A DNA stretch of 64,000 bases from Methylobacterium amylolyticum (GCF_030700245.1 NZ_JAUYZI010000001.1:1-64000), one strand, 5' to 3'. Positions 18,473 through 27,536 are shown, counted from the stretch's first letter. The notes: generated by a model from the letters alone, not told the origin. Numbers and translations: made by a program.

Positions 18473-19797
18473 GGCGCCGCGGCGGGGCGGATCGCGGCGC
18501 GGGCCGCCCGCTCCGCGTCGAGGATCGTCCCGGCGATCTCGCCGGCCCGCACCGGCAGGATCGACAGCAGGGTCTCGGTCAGGCCGTGGCTCGGCTCCGA
18601 CACGCCCTGGAGATGGAGGCTGACCCGCGGCTCGGCCGGCTCCAGGTGCAGCCGGTAGCGGCGGTCCACGGTGTCGGCCGCCATGAACGGGCGCAGCGGC
18701 TCCAGCATCGCCGGCACGGCGGCGCGGTGGTAGCCGGTGGCGCAGATCACCGCGTCGTAGGTCTGGTGCTCCTGCGTGCCGGCGACGTCGTCGCGCAGCT
18801 CCGCGCGCAGACCGCTCCCCGCCGGCTCGATCGCCACGACCCGGGTGCTCCGGCGTAGGCGGTAGCGGGTCTGCCCGCTCACCTCCTGCTCGTAGAGCGT
18901 GGCGTAGAAGGACTGGATCAGGTCCGCGTCGACGACCGCGTAGTTGGTGGCGCGGTGGGCGGCGATCAGCTCGGCCCGGACCGGCTCGGGGGCGTCGTGG
19001 ACCCGGTCGACCGCCTCGGGGTCGAAGATCTCGTTGACGAACGGGCTGTCGTCGGCGGGCTTCAGGGCGGGGCCGCGGATCGCGAGGTCGACCAGCGCCC
19101 GCGGGTAGCGCGCGCCCGCGTCGACCGCGATCTCGACCGCGCTCTGCCCGGCGCCGACCACGAGGATCCGCGGCTGCGGCCCGTCGAGTCGCGGGGCACC
19201 GAGCGCGGCGGCGATGCCCGGCAGGTACCACGACGCGTGCATCAGCCGGCGGTCGCCCGCGAGCCGGGCGAAGGGCTCCGGGATCGCCGGGTCGCCGCCC
19301 GCGGCGAGCACGAGGTGGCGGCAGCGGCGCAGGCGGGGGCGGCCGGCCGCGTCCCGCCCCGTGAGCACGAAGGCGGCGAGCCGCCCGTCGCGGGTCTCGG
19401 GGCGCACCGCCTCGACGGTCTCACCGTAGGTGGCCACGTCGGAGAAATGCTCGGCGGCCCAGGCCAGATAGTCGTTGTACTCGACCCGCGACGGGTTGAA
19501 CGTCTTGAGGTTGAGGAAGGCGTTGAGCCGGCCCTTCCCGTGCAGGTAGTTGATGAAGCTGAACGGGCTGGTCGGGTCGCGCAGGGACACGAGGTCCTTG
19601 ACGAAGCTGATCTGCATGTCGGCGCCCGGCAGCATCATCGCCCGGTGCCAGCCGAAGCTCTCCTGCCGCTCCAGGAAGCGCAGGCTCGGGCGCACGGCGG
19701 CGCCGCGCAGGGCATCCGTGAGCGCGATGGCGAGCGAGAGGTTGGCCGGGCCGAAGCCGATGCCGATGATGTCGTCGGTGTGGGGCTGATCCGTCAT
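18469..19797 (-). CDS. L-ornithine N5-monooxygenase (PvdA/SidA family)
   Basis: A 442-residue FAD/NADPH enzyme that hydroxylates the side-chain amine of ornithine (or lysine), the first step of hydroxamate siderophores. The FAD motif GIGFGPANLSLAIAL lies near residue 12, then FLERQESFGWHRAMMLPGADMQ, the NADPH motif VVGAGQSAVE near residue 215, and CATGYH near residue 350. ISFVKDLVSLRDPTSPFSFINYL is the hallmark of the ornithine/lysine hydroxylase family. It follows the acyltransferase gene by 58 bases and overlaps the MATE gene. Ornithine is more likely than lysine because of the overall PvdA-like pattern, but this is inference. Confidence 0.92.
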   Translation of the reverse strand: MTDQPHTDDIIGIGFGPANLSLAIALTDALRGAAVRPSLRFLERQESFGWHRAMMLPGADMQISFVKDLVSLRDPTSPFSFINYLHGKGRLNAFLNLKTFNPSRVEYNDYLAWAAEHFSDVATYGETVEAVRPETRDGRLAAFVLTGRDAAGRPRLRRCRHLVLAAGGDPAIPEPFARLAGDRRLMHASWYLPGIAAALGAPRLDGPQPRILVVGAGQSAVEIAVDAGARYPRALVDLAIRGPALKPADDSPFVNEIFDPEAVDRVHDAPEPVRAELIAAHRATNYAVVDADLIQSFYATLYEQEVSGQTRYRLRRSTRVVAIEPAGSGLRAELRDDVAGTQEHQTYDAVICATGYHRAAVPAMLEPLRPFMAADTVDRRYRLHLEPAEPRVSLHLQGVSEPSHGLTETLLSILPVRAGEIAGTILDAERAARAAIRPAAAP

Positions 19798-19855
19798 CGC
19801 TGCCGTATCGTTCGGGGGAAGGGTCAGGAGGGCGAAGGGTCAGGCGGGGGAAGGG

Positions 19856-20845
19856 TCAGGCGGGGATCGCGGGCGGGCGCGGCGTCGCATCCGCGGCGGC
19901 GGCGCCCGGCACCCACAGGCGGTCCCGGAAGAAGTGCTCGCGCGTGAGGCTGACCAGCGTCGCGCGCTTGTGGGGGAAGTCGATCGTTGCGACCGTGCCG
20001 AAGCCGGAGCCGTGCAGGTTGCGGATCTGCTGGGCGTGGTCGGAGCGCGGCTCGCCGACGATGCGGGCCGTGCGCGGATCGTCGAGGAACAGGTAGTGCA
20101 TCAGCGCCGGCAGCCACGCCGAGAGGTGGGCGCGCCCGCGCACCGCCGCGTCGCCGATCGCCACGTGCCAGCCGCGGTCGTAGGGGCCGGCCTCGTAGAG
20201 CGGCCCGAGCCGGCTCTCGCGCGCCCAGTACAGCTCGAAATAGCCGAACGGCGCGCCGTCGAGGCAGCCGAACAGCGGCAGCGTCGCCGGGTCGGCCTGG
20301 AGGCCGGCGATGTAGGCGCCGTGCGCCTCCAGGCTGCCCGCCTCCTCCCAGATCGCGGCGACGCGCGGGTCGTTCATCCATCCCGAGAACAGGGCGACGT
20401 CGCCGGGCTCGGTCATCGTGCGGAAGCTCAAGGTTCGGCCGAGCCAGGGGATCGCCCGCGCGTAGACGGTGCCGGGGGCGGTCTCCGGCCGCAGCGGGTG
20501 CCGCCGCCCGCCGGTGACGGTGTAGAGTTCCGGAAACGGCGGGCGCGGGGCGGGCAGCCAGCGCCCGGCGCATTGCCAGAGCAGGCCCGGCAGGATCTCG
20601 GCCCCCTCCCCGGTCCGCCGCGCGGCGCCGAGGGCGACGAGGCGGTCGGCCGCCGCCGGATGGGCGCCGAACTTCGCCAGGACGCGGTGGGCGCGGGTAT
20701 CCTCCGCCGTCAGCGCCTCGGCGCGGGCCAACACCGCCTCGGCCGCCGCCGCGGCGTCGTCGGCCGCCTCCACCCGGATGCGCGGCTCCGCCTCCGTCCC
20801 GTCGAGCGCGAGGCGCGCGCCGCTATTCGTCTCACCACCCGCCAC
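19856..20845 (-). CDS. GNAT-type siderophore acyltransferase (IucB/AlcB-like)
   Basis: A 329-residue protein with a poorly conserved N-terminal half and a C-terminal acyl-CoA N-acyltransferase domain (about residues 140-310). LSFRTMTEPGDVALFSGWMN, IWEEAGSLEAHGAYI, FGYFELYWARES, GWHVAIGDAAVRG and ARIVGEPRSDHAQQIRNL match the IucB/AlcB/RhbD siderophore acetylase family. It probably acylates N5-hydroxyornithine to form the hydroxamate. It starts at GTG, divergent from the synthetase gene 139 bases away, and heads the operon with the hydroxylase and exporter. The acyl donor cannot be read from sequence. Confidence 0.87.
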   Translation of the reverse strand: MAGGETNSGARLALDGTEAEPRIRVEAADDAAAAAEAVLARAEALTAEDTRAHRVLAKFGAHPAAADRLVALGAARRTGEGAEILPGLLWQCAGRWLPAPRPPFPELYTVTGGRRHPLRPETAPGTVYARAIPWLGRTLSFRTMTEPGDVALFSGWMNDPRVAAIWEEAGSLEAHGAYIAGLQADPATLPLFGCLDGAPFGYFELYWARESRLGPLYEAGPYDRGWHVAIGDAAVRGRAHLSAWLPALMHYLFLDDPRTARIVGEPRSDHAQQIRNLHGSGFGTVATIDFPHKRATLVSLTREHFFRDRLWVPGAAAADATPRPPAIPA

Positions 20846-20983
20846 GATCGGCCCTCTCCCGCGCGGCGCTCAGCCCGCTGCATCTCCTGGACGAACGAGG
20901 GCCGGGCCGGTTCACGCGCGCCGTGAACCGGGGCCGGCCTGATTCGTCTGGACGGTCGAGGGCTGCGGGCGAGGACGGGGCGT

Positions 20984-21043
20984 ATGGATTCGGGGCGCAT
21001 GGACGCGGGACGTATGGATTCGGGGCGCATGGACGATTGGACC
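20984..21043 (+). repeat. 15-bp tandem repeat carrying four in-phase ATG codons
   Basis: The start of the synthetase gene contains near-identical 15-base units (ATGGATTCGGGGCGC and variants) at 20984, 20999, 21014 and partly 21029. Each begins with ATG and encodes M-D-x-G-R. Any of the four can serve as start codon, so the true initiation site is ambiguous. Confidence 0.85.
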
Positions 21044-23842
21044 GGGGGCGCGCTGGTCGTGGCGTTCGACCGCCTCGGGCACGGCGCGTTCTGGCCCGCC
21101 GACCGGGCGCTGCCGCCGGGCTGGCAGGCCGTGCACGGCCCCTGCGAGGCGGCCGACGCCCGCGCCTGGATCGAGGCCCACCCCCCCGTGCGCAACGCGG
21201 AGCCGGCGGAGGGCTCGGACGCCGACAGCGTGCCCGCCCGCCTCGCCCGGCTCGCGGCGGAGGCGCCGGACCGGCCGGCAATCCTGTTCGCCGATCGGGT
21301 CGTCACCCGCGGCGAACTCGACGCGGAGGCGGCGCGGATCGCGGCGGCCCTGCGCGCGCGGGGCATCGGCCGCGGCGCCCTCGTGGCGGTGGCGCTCGAC
21401 CGCGGCCCGGCGCTGATCGCCGCCCTGCTCGGCGTGCTCCGGGCCGGCGCCGCGTTCCTGCCCCTCGATCCCGCCTACCCGGCGGCGCGGGTGCGGATGA
21501 TGCTGGCGGATGCGGGCGCGGCGCACGCCCTCGCGACGCCCGACATCGCCGAACGCCTCGCCCTGCCCGAGGCGGTGGATGCCTTCGATCCTGAAGCGCT
21601 CGATCCTGAAGCGCTCGACGGCGAGGCACCGGATCGGCCCGCGCCCGGCCCGGCCGATCCCGCCTACCTGATCTTCACCTCCGGCTCGACCGGCCGGCCG
21701 AAGGGCGTGCTCGTCGAGCACGGACCGCTGGCCATGCACGTCCGCACCACCGCCGAGGCCTACGAGATGGGCCCGGAGTCGCGCGAGCTGCACGTCCTGT
21801 CCTTCGCCTTCGACGGGGCGCACGAGCGCTGGATGACGCCGCTCACGGCCGGCGGCTGCATCGTTCTGCGCGGACCCGAGCTGTGGACCGCCGCCGAGAC
21901 GCTCGCCGCGATCCGCCGCCACCGCGTCACCCATGCGGGCTTCCCGACGAGCTTCGTCGGCCAGCTCGCCGAGTGGGCCGAGAGCCTGGGCGAGGCGCCG
22001 CCGGTGCAGGTCTACTCCTTCGGCGGCGAGGGCATGCCGCGGGAGACGTTCGCGCGCCTCGGCCGGGCGCTGCGGCCGCGCCTGCTGATCAACGGCTACG
22101 GCCCGACCGAGTGCGTGATCTCGCCGCTCGTCTGGAAGGTGCCGCCGGAGGCGGCGTTCGACGATCCCTACGCGCCGATCGGCGGCCCCGTCGGCGCGCG
22201 CCGGGCGCACGTGCTCGGGCCCGACCTCGAGCCGGTGACGGACGGGGAGACCGGCGAGCTGTACATCGGCGGCGGCCTCGCCCGCGGCTACCTCGGGCGC
22301 CCGGCCGAGACCGCCCTGCGCTTCCTGCCGGACCCGTTCGGCCCCGAGGGCGGGCGGATGTACCGCACCGGCGACCGTGTGCGGCGGCGGCCCGACGGGG
22401 CGCTGGCCTTCGCCGGCCGCGCCGACGCCCAGGTGAAGATCCGCGGCCACCGGATCGAGATCGGCGAGGTCGAGGCGGCGCTCGCCGCCCTGCCCGGCGT
22501 CGCCGAGGCCGTCGTGCTGCGCCGCGACGGGCCGGCCGGCGCCTACCTCGCGGGCTACGCCGCCGCGGCGCGCGGGCGCCGCCCCGAGGCCGGGCGCCTG
22601 CGGGCCGGCCTCGCCCGAACGCTCCCGGACCACATGGTGCCCGCGAGCCTGACGGTGCTCGACCAGTTTCCGGTCAACGCCAACGGCAAGGTCGACCGCG
22701 CCGCCCTGCCCGACCCGGCCGCCGACGACCGGCGCGGGCGCCCCCCCGCCACGGCCACGGAGCGGCGGCTTACCGGCATCTGGTCGGAGGTGCTGGGCTA
22801 CCCCGTCCACGCCGTCGACCGGCCGTTCTTCGAACTCGGGGGCGATTCGCTCTCGGCGCTGCGGCTCGTCGGGCGCCTGCGCCTCATCGCCCCGCAGGGG
22901 GGCATCCGCGTCGCAGACCTGCTGCGCGACCCGACGATCGCGCAGCTCGCCGCCCGCATCGACGCCGGCCGTCCCGAGGCCGAGGACGGGCCGGCGTCCC
23001 TGGTGCGGCTCGCCCCGGGCCGCGACGGCGCGGACCGGCCGCTGCTCGTCCTGTTCCCGGGCCTCCTCGTCAGCACCCGCGAGTACGAGCCGCTGGTGGC
23101 CCATCTCGGGCCGGATCAGGCCGCGTTCGGGTTCCTCTGCGCGTCCCTCGTCGAGGAGCCGCGCCCCCTGCCCGCGGTCGCCGAGCTGGCCGAGGCCTAC
23201 GCCGCGCGGGTGCGCCGGCTGATGCCCGGGCGGGCCGGCGCCTGCGTGTTCCTCGGCTGGTCCTGGGGCGGGGTGCTGGCCTACGAGACGGCGCGCCGCC
23301 TCGGGCCGGCCTTCCCGCTGGACTTCGTTGGCATGCTCGACGCCTGCGGCCTGGAGGAGAACTTCGCGGTCGGCGCCGGCCGGCCGATCGGGCCGCAGGA
23401 GCGGGCGGCGCACGAGGCGATGCTCGCGGACTGGCTCGACCGCTCGCCGATGCGGCCGCTCTGGCAGGCCCTGCGCGCCCGGATGGACCCGGAGGCCGAG
23501 GTTCAGTTCCTGCGCTTCCTCGCCGCCGAGCCGCAGCCCCTGCCCGCGGACGGGCCGGAGGTCGGCAGCCGCGAGCGCATCCTGTGGACCCTGGTCGATC
23601 ATGCGCTCCAGTTCCGCGGCCTCGCGCTCGCGCCCGGCGCGGTCCCGATCCGCGCCTTCGTGGCGGCGGACTCGCTGGCGCGCGGCCTGCCGGTGATCGA
23701 TTGGCGCCCGCTGACCGACCGGCTCCTCGGCGTGGAGACGGTGCCGGAGACGGACCACCTCGACATCGTGCTCTCGCCGCATCTCCACGCCCGGCTCGCC
23801 GAACTGGTCGCGGCCGGCCCCGCCACCTCGACGGCGGCCTGA
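20984..23842 (+). CDS. Stand-alone NRPS: MbtH-like, adenylation, carrier and thioesterase domains
   Basis: A 952-residue siderophore synthetase. Residues about 20-65 (LVVAFDRLGHGAFWPADRAL, PPGWQAVHGP) match MbtH-like proteins and are fused to the N-terminus. The adenylation domain follows, with LIFTSGSTGRPKG near 228, YRTGDRV, VKIRGHRIEIGEVE near 484 and NGKVDR near 566. The carrier domain has FFELGGDSLSALRLV near 615 with the phosphopantetheine Ser. The thioesterase has GWSWGGVLAYE near 758 and the His in ETDHLDIVLS near 923. No condensation domain is present. One amino acid is thus activated and probably oligomerised and released by the thioesterase, as proposed for vicibactin-type cyclic trihydroxamates (inference). 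It is divergent from the hydroxylase operon and followed by a GNAT gene. Confidence 0.9.
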   Translation: MDSGRMDAGRMDSGRMDDWTGGALVVAFDRLGHGAFWPADRALPPGWQAVHGPCEAADARAWIEAHPPVRNAEPAEGSDADSVPARLARLAAEAPDRPAILFADRVVTRGELDAEAARIAAALRARGIGRGALVAVALDRGPALIAALLGVLRAGAAFLPLDPAYPAARVRMMLADAGAAHALATPDIAERLALPEAVDAFDPEALDPEALDGEAPDRPAPGPADPAYLIFTSGSTGRPKGVLVEHGPLAMHVRTTAEAYEMGPESRELHVLSFAFDGAHERWMTPLTAGGCIVLRGPELWTAAETLAAIRRHRVTHAGFPTSFVGQLAEWAESLGEAPPVQVYSFGGEGMPRETFARLGRALRPRLLINGYGPTECVISPLVWKVPPEAAFDDPYAPIGGPVGARRAHVLGPDLEPVTDGETGELYIGGGLARGYLGRPAETALRFLPDPFGPEGGRMYRTGDRVRRRPDGALAFAGRADAQVKIRGHRIEIGEVEAALAALPGVAEAVVLRRDGPAGAYLAGYAAAARGRRPEAGRLRAGLARTLPDHMVPASLTVLDQFPVNANGKVDRAALPDPAADDRRGRPPATATERRLTGIWSEVLGYPVHAVDRPFFELGGDSLSALRLVGRLRLIAPQGGIRVADLLRDPTIAQLAARIDAGRPEAEDGPASLVRLAPGRDGADRPLLVLFPGLLVSTREYEPLVAHLGPDQAAFGFLCASLVEEPRPLPAVAELAEAYAARVRRLMPGRAGACVFLGWSWGGVLAYETARRLGPAFPLDFVGMLDACGLEENFAVGAGRPIGPQERAAHEAMLADWLDRSPMRPLWQALRARMDPEAEVQFLRFLAAEPQPLPADGPEVGSRERILWTLVDHALQFRGLALAPGAVPIRAFVAADSLARGLPVIDWRPLTDRLLGVETVPETDHLDIVLSPHLHARLAELVAAGPATSTAA

Positions 23843-23844
23843 GC

Positions 23845-24633
23845 ATGTCCGACCTCGACCCCCTCCCCGGCTTCCCCTTCGAGATCCTGCGCGACGCCCA
23901 CGTGGCGGCGCTGACCGGCAGCCTGATCGACGGCGTCGAGCACGGGCCGGGCGGCGCGGGCTACGTCCACACGCGCATGATCCCGGACCCGACCCTGAAC
24001 TTCGCCTACGGCGTCCGCACGCCCGAGCAGTTCGCCTGGGCCGGGGCGATGGCGCTCGGCCGGGCGCGGGACCCCGCCTTCCTGGCGCGGGACGCGGACG
24101 AGGAAGCGGCCCTGCGCCGCCTGTTCGAGCCGGCGGCTGTCTACCCCGCGAGCTGGATGGTGGCCGCCCTGCCCCGGGTCGCCGCATCGTCCGAGGCCGA
24201 GCGGGTCGCCGTCCACGTCGGCGCGGTGCCGCCGCCGGAATTCGAGGCGGTGTTCGCGAACCTGTCCGGAGACCGGGTGGTGCGCACGCACCTGCGCCGC
24301 CACTACCTGCCGGCCCTGCGCGGGGCCCGGCTGCGGGCGGGCACCGCGGCGATCCACCTCGTCGGCCGCGACGCGGTCGGCCCGGTGTCCTGCGCGAGCC
24401 TCTACCTGCGCGGCGAGATCGCCGGCCTCTACAACGTCAGCACGCTGCACGACCGGCAGGGCCGCGGCCACGGCGGGCGCGTCACCGCCGCCGCGCTCCG
24501 CGAGGCGCGGGCGCGCGGGGCCAAGCACGTCTTCCTGCAATGCCCCGCCGACGGCCCGGTCGAGGCGCTGTACCGCCGGGCCGGGTTCCGCCGCTGCTGC
24601 GCGCCGAGCCTGATCTGCACGGCCTCCCCGTGA
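23845..24633 (+). CDS. GNAT-family N-acetyltransferase (siderophore tailoring)
   Basis: A 262-residue protein with a C-terminal GNAT fold: AAIHLVGRDAVGPVSCASLY, then YNVSTLHDRQGRGHGGRVTAAA with the Q/R-x-x-G-x-G/A acetyl-CoA loop near residue 205, and VEALYRRAGFRR near the end. The N-terminal half contains NFAYGVRTPEQFAWAGAMAL, which I do not recognise. It begins two bases after the synthetase stop, so the two are co-transcribed. An acetylase for the siderophore backbone (VbsC-like role) is a reasonable inference from context. Confidence 0.82.
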   Translation: MSDLDPLPGFPFEILRDAHVAALTGSLIDGVEHGPGGAGYVHTRMIPDPTLNFAYGVRTPEQFAWAGAMALGRARDPAFLARDADEEAALRRLFEPAAVYPASWMVAALPRVAASSEAERVAVHVGAVPPPEFEAVFANLSGDRVVRTHLRRHYLPALRGARLRAGTAAIHLVGRDAVGPVSCASLYLRGEIAGLYNVSTLHDRQGRGHGGRVTAAALREARARGAKHVFLQCPADGPVEALYRRAGFRRCCAPSLICTASP

Positions 24634-24642
24634 TTCCGGGCG

Positions 24643-24681
24643 GTGACTCTGGACCGTGACTCTGGACCGTGACTCCGGACC
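24643..24681 (+). repeat. Three tandem 13-bp units
   Basis: GTGACTCTGGACC is repeated three times head to tail (the last with one change) directly after the stop of the GNAT gene. Short non-coding tandem repeat; role unknown. Confidence 0.9.
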
Positions 24682-24800
24682 GCCGGCGGGCCGACCGGTA
24701 ACCAACGCGCCGGCCCGCTGTTGATGACCGGATTCCATACGCCTCCGGTCAAATCTTCCGCGTCATACCGGTGCCCGTCATTCGAACGGGCGGTGCGATC

Positions 24801-25067
24801 ATGGCGTTGACGGGGCGGTTCTGGTTCCGGAAGACCTGGATGGGGCGGCTGGTCCTGCTGGTCGAGGAGGAGCGTCCGCGCCGCTTCGGCGGCGGCGGCA
24901 AGCTGCGCTGGCGGGACGCCCGGCTGATGGATTTCGCCGAGCCGGCGATGCGGCCGCTGATGACCGTCGAGCAGATCCACCGCGCCGGCGGCGCGCCCGG
25001 CTCCGTCCGGCCCCTGCGCGCCGTGCCGACGCCGGTGGCGTCCACGCCCCGGGCGGCGAACGCCTGA
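24801..25067 (+). CDS. Small conserved-looking cytoplasmic protein, function unknown
   Basis: An 88-residue product starting MALTGRFWFRKTWMGRLVLL, then VEEERPRRFGGGGKLRWRDA and a MDFAEPAMRPLM segment. Aromatic/Arg residues are regularly spaced in the first 50 residues and the tail is Pro/Ala-rich. The sequence has no membrane helix or catalytic motif. An upstream in-frame ATG at 24771 would add ten residues. It stands alone, before a hairpin that looks like a terminator. Confidence 0.5.
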   Translation: MALTGRFWFRKTWMGRLVLLVEEERPRRFGGGGKLRWRDARLMDFAEPAMRPLMTVEQIHRAGGAPGSVRPLRAVPTPVASTPRAANA

Positions 25068-25104
25068 CGCGGCGGCCGCGCCGGGGAAGGCGCGGACATG
25101 AAAA

Positions 25105-25134
25105 GGCCCGCCGCCCGGAATCCGGGGGCGGGCC
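25105..25134 (+). terminator. GC-rich hairpin, probable terminator
   Basis: GGCCCGCC and GGCGGGCC form a perfect 8-bp stem around a CCGG-rich loop, preceded by AAAA and followed by TCTCC. The T-run is short, so intrinsic termination may be weak. Confidence 0.55.
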
Positions 25135-25390
25135 TCTCCGGCGATCGTCCGTCGCGGAGGCGCTGGAGCCGTTTCCTGTCAGCCGTGGCGCCCCGGGGGC
25201 CGCGGGCCCGAGGGCCCTGTCGCAGGTCCAATCTGCCGGACGATGCCTAACGGAGCGTCAACGGCCGGTCGTCCGCGACCTGCGGCCCCGATTCCGCGTG
25301 ACATCCGGCCGCCCCGCATCAAGTGCTGCGGCTTGCCGTCGGCGCCCGAGCCCGTACACCGGGTCTCGCGCAACGCAGCCGATCCCGATC

Positions 25391-25678
25391 ATGGCCGAAC
25401 CGTCCTCCCTGCCGCCCGCTTGGCTCGAAGCCGCCCGCTCCGCGGCGCGCGACCTCGGCTTCGGGACCGATCTCGCCGGGTTGTCCCCGGAGCGCTGGGC
25501 GCAGGTCAGCGCCGCCGCCGGCGACACCATGGCGGCCCGGGGGACGGTCCCGCCCGACTGGGCGGCGGAGCTCGCCCGCCAGGCCGGGCGACCCGACGGC
25601 GGGGAGCTGGCGCGCGACGAGGCCGACGCCAAGCTCGCCGCCGAGGGCGAGGTCTTCGGGATCGAGGACGACGCCTGA
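25391..25678 (+). CDS. Small acidic protein, function unknown
   Basis: A 95-residue, Ala/Glu-rich, soluble protein with SPERWAQVSAAAGDTMAARG and VPPDWAAELARQAG; an all-helical fold is likely. No signal peptide, helix-turn-helix or metal site is visible. The ATG at 25391 follows CCCGATC and lacks a clear ribosome site; the open frame extends upstream but without family support. The gene precedes the NepR-like gene by about 100 bases, so both could share a transcript. Confidence 0.5.
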   Translation: MAEPSSLPPAWLEAARSAARDLGFGTDLAGLSPERWAQVSAAAGDTMAARGTVPPDWAAELARQAGRPDGGELARDEADAKLAAEGEVFGIEDDA

Positions 25679-25776
25679 ACGTTGCCCCCACCGGCGATCG
25701 GCCGGTCTCCGAGGCGCCGGCGGTCTTCGAGGCGCCGGACGGTCGCCCCGGGAACGGCCCCACCGATGTAGGATCC

Positions 25777-25974
25777 ATGCCTGAGCCCAAGCGCGCCCTG
25801 CGCACCTTTCCGATCCCCGCCACCGCACCGGTCCTCGACGCCGCGACGCGCAGGCGCCTCGGGCGGCAGCTCCAGGCGCTGTACGACCCGGTGATCGACG
25901 AGTCCCTCGACCCGCGCCTCGCCGAGCTGATGCGCCAGCTCGACGCCGACCGCGGCGGGGCCCGGGCCGGCTGA
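25777..25974 (+). CDS. nepR: NepR-family anti-sigma factor
   Basis: A 65-residue protein whose core, RRRLGRQLQALYDPVIDESL followed by DPRLAELMRQLD, follows the NepR pattern (two short helices, YxxVv-E at the turn, then a Leu-rich second helix). NepR sequesters the EcfG general-stress sigma factor and is displaced by phosphorylated PhyR in alphaproteobacteria. No phyR or ecfG lies nearby, so this may be an orphan paralogue, as occurs in methylobacteria. The ESLDPR stretch replaces the more usual EPVPDR, which lowers certainty. Confidence 0.65.
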   Translation: MPEPKRALRTFPIPATAPVLDAATRRRLGRQLQALYDPVIDESLDPRLAELMRQLDADRGGARAG

Positions 25975-26095
25975 TCCCCGGTTCCCGCTGGACCGCCCGG
26001 TCGCCGGCGCGCCGTCCTGCGCGGCGAGCCGGCGTTCGCGGGGCTTGACGGCGCCGGCCGGGATCCGACCCGACCGGTCCGGGGGTGCGGATGCG

Positions 26096-27142
26096 TCAGA
26101 GATCCGTCCGCGTCACCCCCGGGAAGCCGAGGATGAAGTCCGGCCCGAAGGCCGTGGCCGGCGTGTGGAAGCCCGGCGCCACCGTCCCGGCGGCCGCGCG
26201 CCGCGCGGTCTCGAGCGCCGTCCACACGGTGAGGGTGTAGCCCTCGGCGGTGGTGAGGCGGGAGGCGGCGCGGTTGCCCGACCCGTCCCACGCCTCGGCG
26301 AGGAAGTAGGCGCGGGCCGCCGCCCGCTGCGGCGCCGTCGGCCCGCGCGGCAGCCGGTCGATCACCCGCCCGATCAGGCGCTGGGCGGTGCCGCCCGCGA
26401 TCACCCGCCGGATCCCGGCGGGCAGGCCGGCGGCCGCGGCCATGGCCGGGAACGCCTCGAAGTAGACGTCGATGTTCGGCACGCCCGTCGCGTACCACGC
26501 GGTCGACACGTCGCCCCAGCCGAGCCCGACCGTCCGGCGCGGGCCCTGGCCGAAATCGGCGCTGCCGCGGGGCGGCTGCGGCAGCTCGACGATCCGGCCG
26601 TCCCGGCGGACCCGGGTGCCCCAGGCGATGCCCTCGGCCATGGTGCGCGCCGTGCCGCGGCTGAAGCCGCCGAACCCGCCGATCGAGATCCGCAGGTGCG
26701 TGGCCCCGGGCAGCCGCCCGGCGACGTGGGCGGCGAGGCAGTCGCTCGGCACCACGTCGAACCCGGCCGCCGGCAGGAGCGCGACGCCCGCCGACCGCGC
26801 CTCGGCGTCGCGCGCGGCCAGCGCTTCCAGCACCGCGATCTCGCCGGTGATGTCGACGTAGTGGGCGCCGGCCGCGAGGCAGGCATCGGCCATCGGCCGC
26901 GAGGTCGCCGAGAACGGCCCGGCCGCATGCAGCACCGCCGCGATCCCCGACAGGCCCTCCCGCAACCGCGCCGGCGCGTCGAGCGGGAAGGCGCGCCAGG
27001 GGAGACCGAGGCGCTCGCCCAGCGGGCGCAGCCGCTCCGGATCGCGCCCGGCGAGCACCGGGCGCAGGCCGAGGGTCAGGGCGTGCTCGGCCGCGAGCGC
27101 GCCGGTGTAGCCGTTCGCGCCGTAGATCAGGATCTCGCTCAT
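26096..27142 (-). CDS. Saccharopine dehydrogenase-like NAD(P)-binding reductase
   Basis: A 348-residue protein with an N-terminal Rossmann motif IYGANGYTGALAAEHAL and AGRDPERLRPLGERLGL, typical of the trans-acting enoyl reductase/saccharopine dehydrogenase-like group. HYVDITGEIAVLEALAARDA near residue 90 and LLPAAGFDVVPSDCLAAHVA near 120 are conserved in these proteins. The start at 27142 is the first Met before the Rossmann strand. The gene stands alone and convergent with its left neighbour. Substrate unknown; members act on lipids or polyketides as well as unidentified metabolites. Confidence 0.78.
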   Translation of the reverse strand: MSEILIYGANGYTGALAAEHALTLGLRPVLAGRDPERLRPLGERLGLPWRAFPLDAPARLREGLSGIAAVLHAAGPFSATSRPMADACLAAGAHYVDITGEIAVLEALAARDAEARSAGVALLPAAGFDVVPSDCLAAHVAGRLPGATHLRISIGGFGGFSRGTARTMAEGIAWGTRVRRDGRIVELPQPPRGSADFGQGPRRTVGLGWGDVSTAWYATGVPNIDVYFEAFPAMAAAAGLPAGIRRVIAGGTAQRLIGRVIDRLPRGPTAPQRAAARAYFLAEAWDGSGNRAASRLTTAEGYTLTVWTALETARRAAAGTVAPGFHTPATAFGPDFILGFPGVTRTDL

Positions 27143-27338
27143 CGCCCGCTTGTGCCATCGCGCGAGCGCCCGACAAAGCGGTCCGGCGCAAGGCCGGGAC
27201 GACCGCCGTCCCGTGCCGGGCCGTCGCGGCGCCGGCTTACCTTGCTCCGAACGTCGGGGCATTGCATGAGAGTGCACGGCGAGTCTTTAGATTTGCAATA
27301 GAACAATTCGAATTTACGACAGAACAAGACTATCTGCC

Positions 27339-27536
27339 ATGCCCGACATCGATCGACGACCTGAGCACCCGGACCGGGATGCCCCGAGCCCGCCCGCGAC
27401 GCCGGCCGCGGGCCGGGCCGTCGAGGTCGACACGGCGGTGCTGATGAACGGCCGGCGGGAGTTGACCATTGTCCATGCGCAGGAGCGCTACCGGCTCCGC
27501 ATCACCGCCAACAACAAGCTGATCCTGACGAAATGA
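27339..27536 (+). CDS. hemP: Hemin uptake protein HemP
   Basis: A 65-residue protein. The last 35 residues (VLMNGRRELTIVHAQERYRL, then RITANNKLILTK) are the HemP family core, usually encoded at the head of haem uptake operons. The Pro/Asp-rich N-terminal part is variable. Its TGA overlaps the ATG of the next gene (ATGA). The AT-rich 60 bases before it (about 27275-27335, with TTTAGATTTGCAATAGAA) are a plausible iron-responsive promoter, although no clean Irr or Fur box can be claimed. Confidence 0.87.
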   Translation: MPDIDRRPEHPDRDAPSPPATPAAGRAVEVDTAVLMNGRRELTIVHAQERYRLRITANNKLILTK

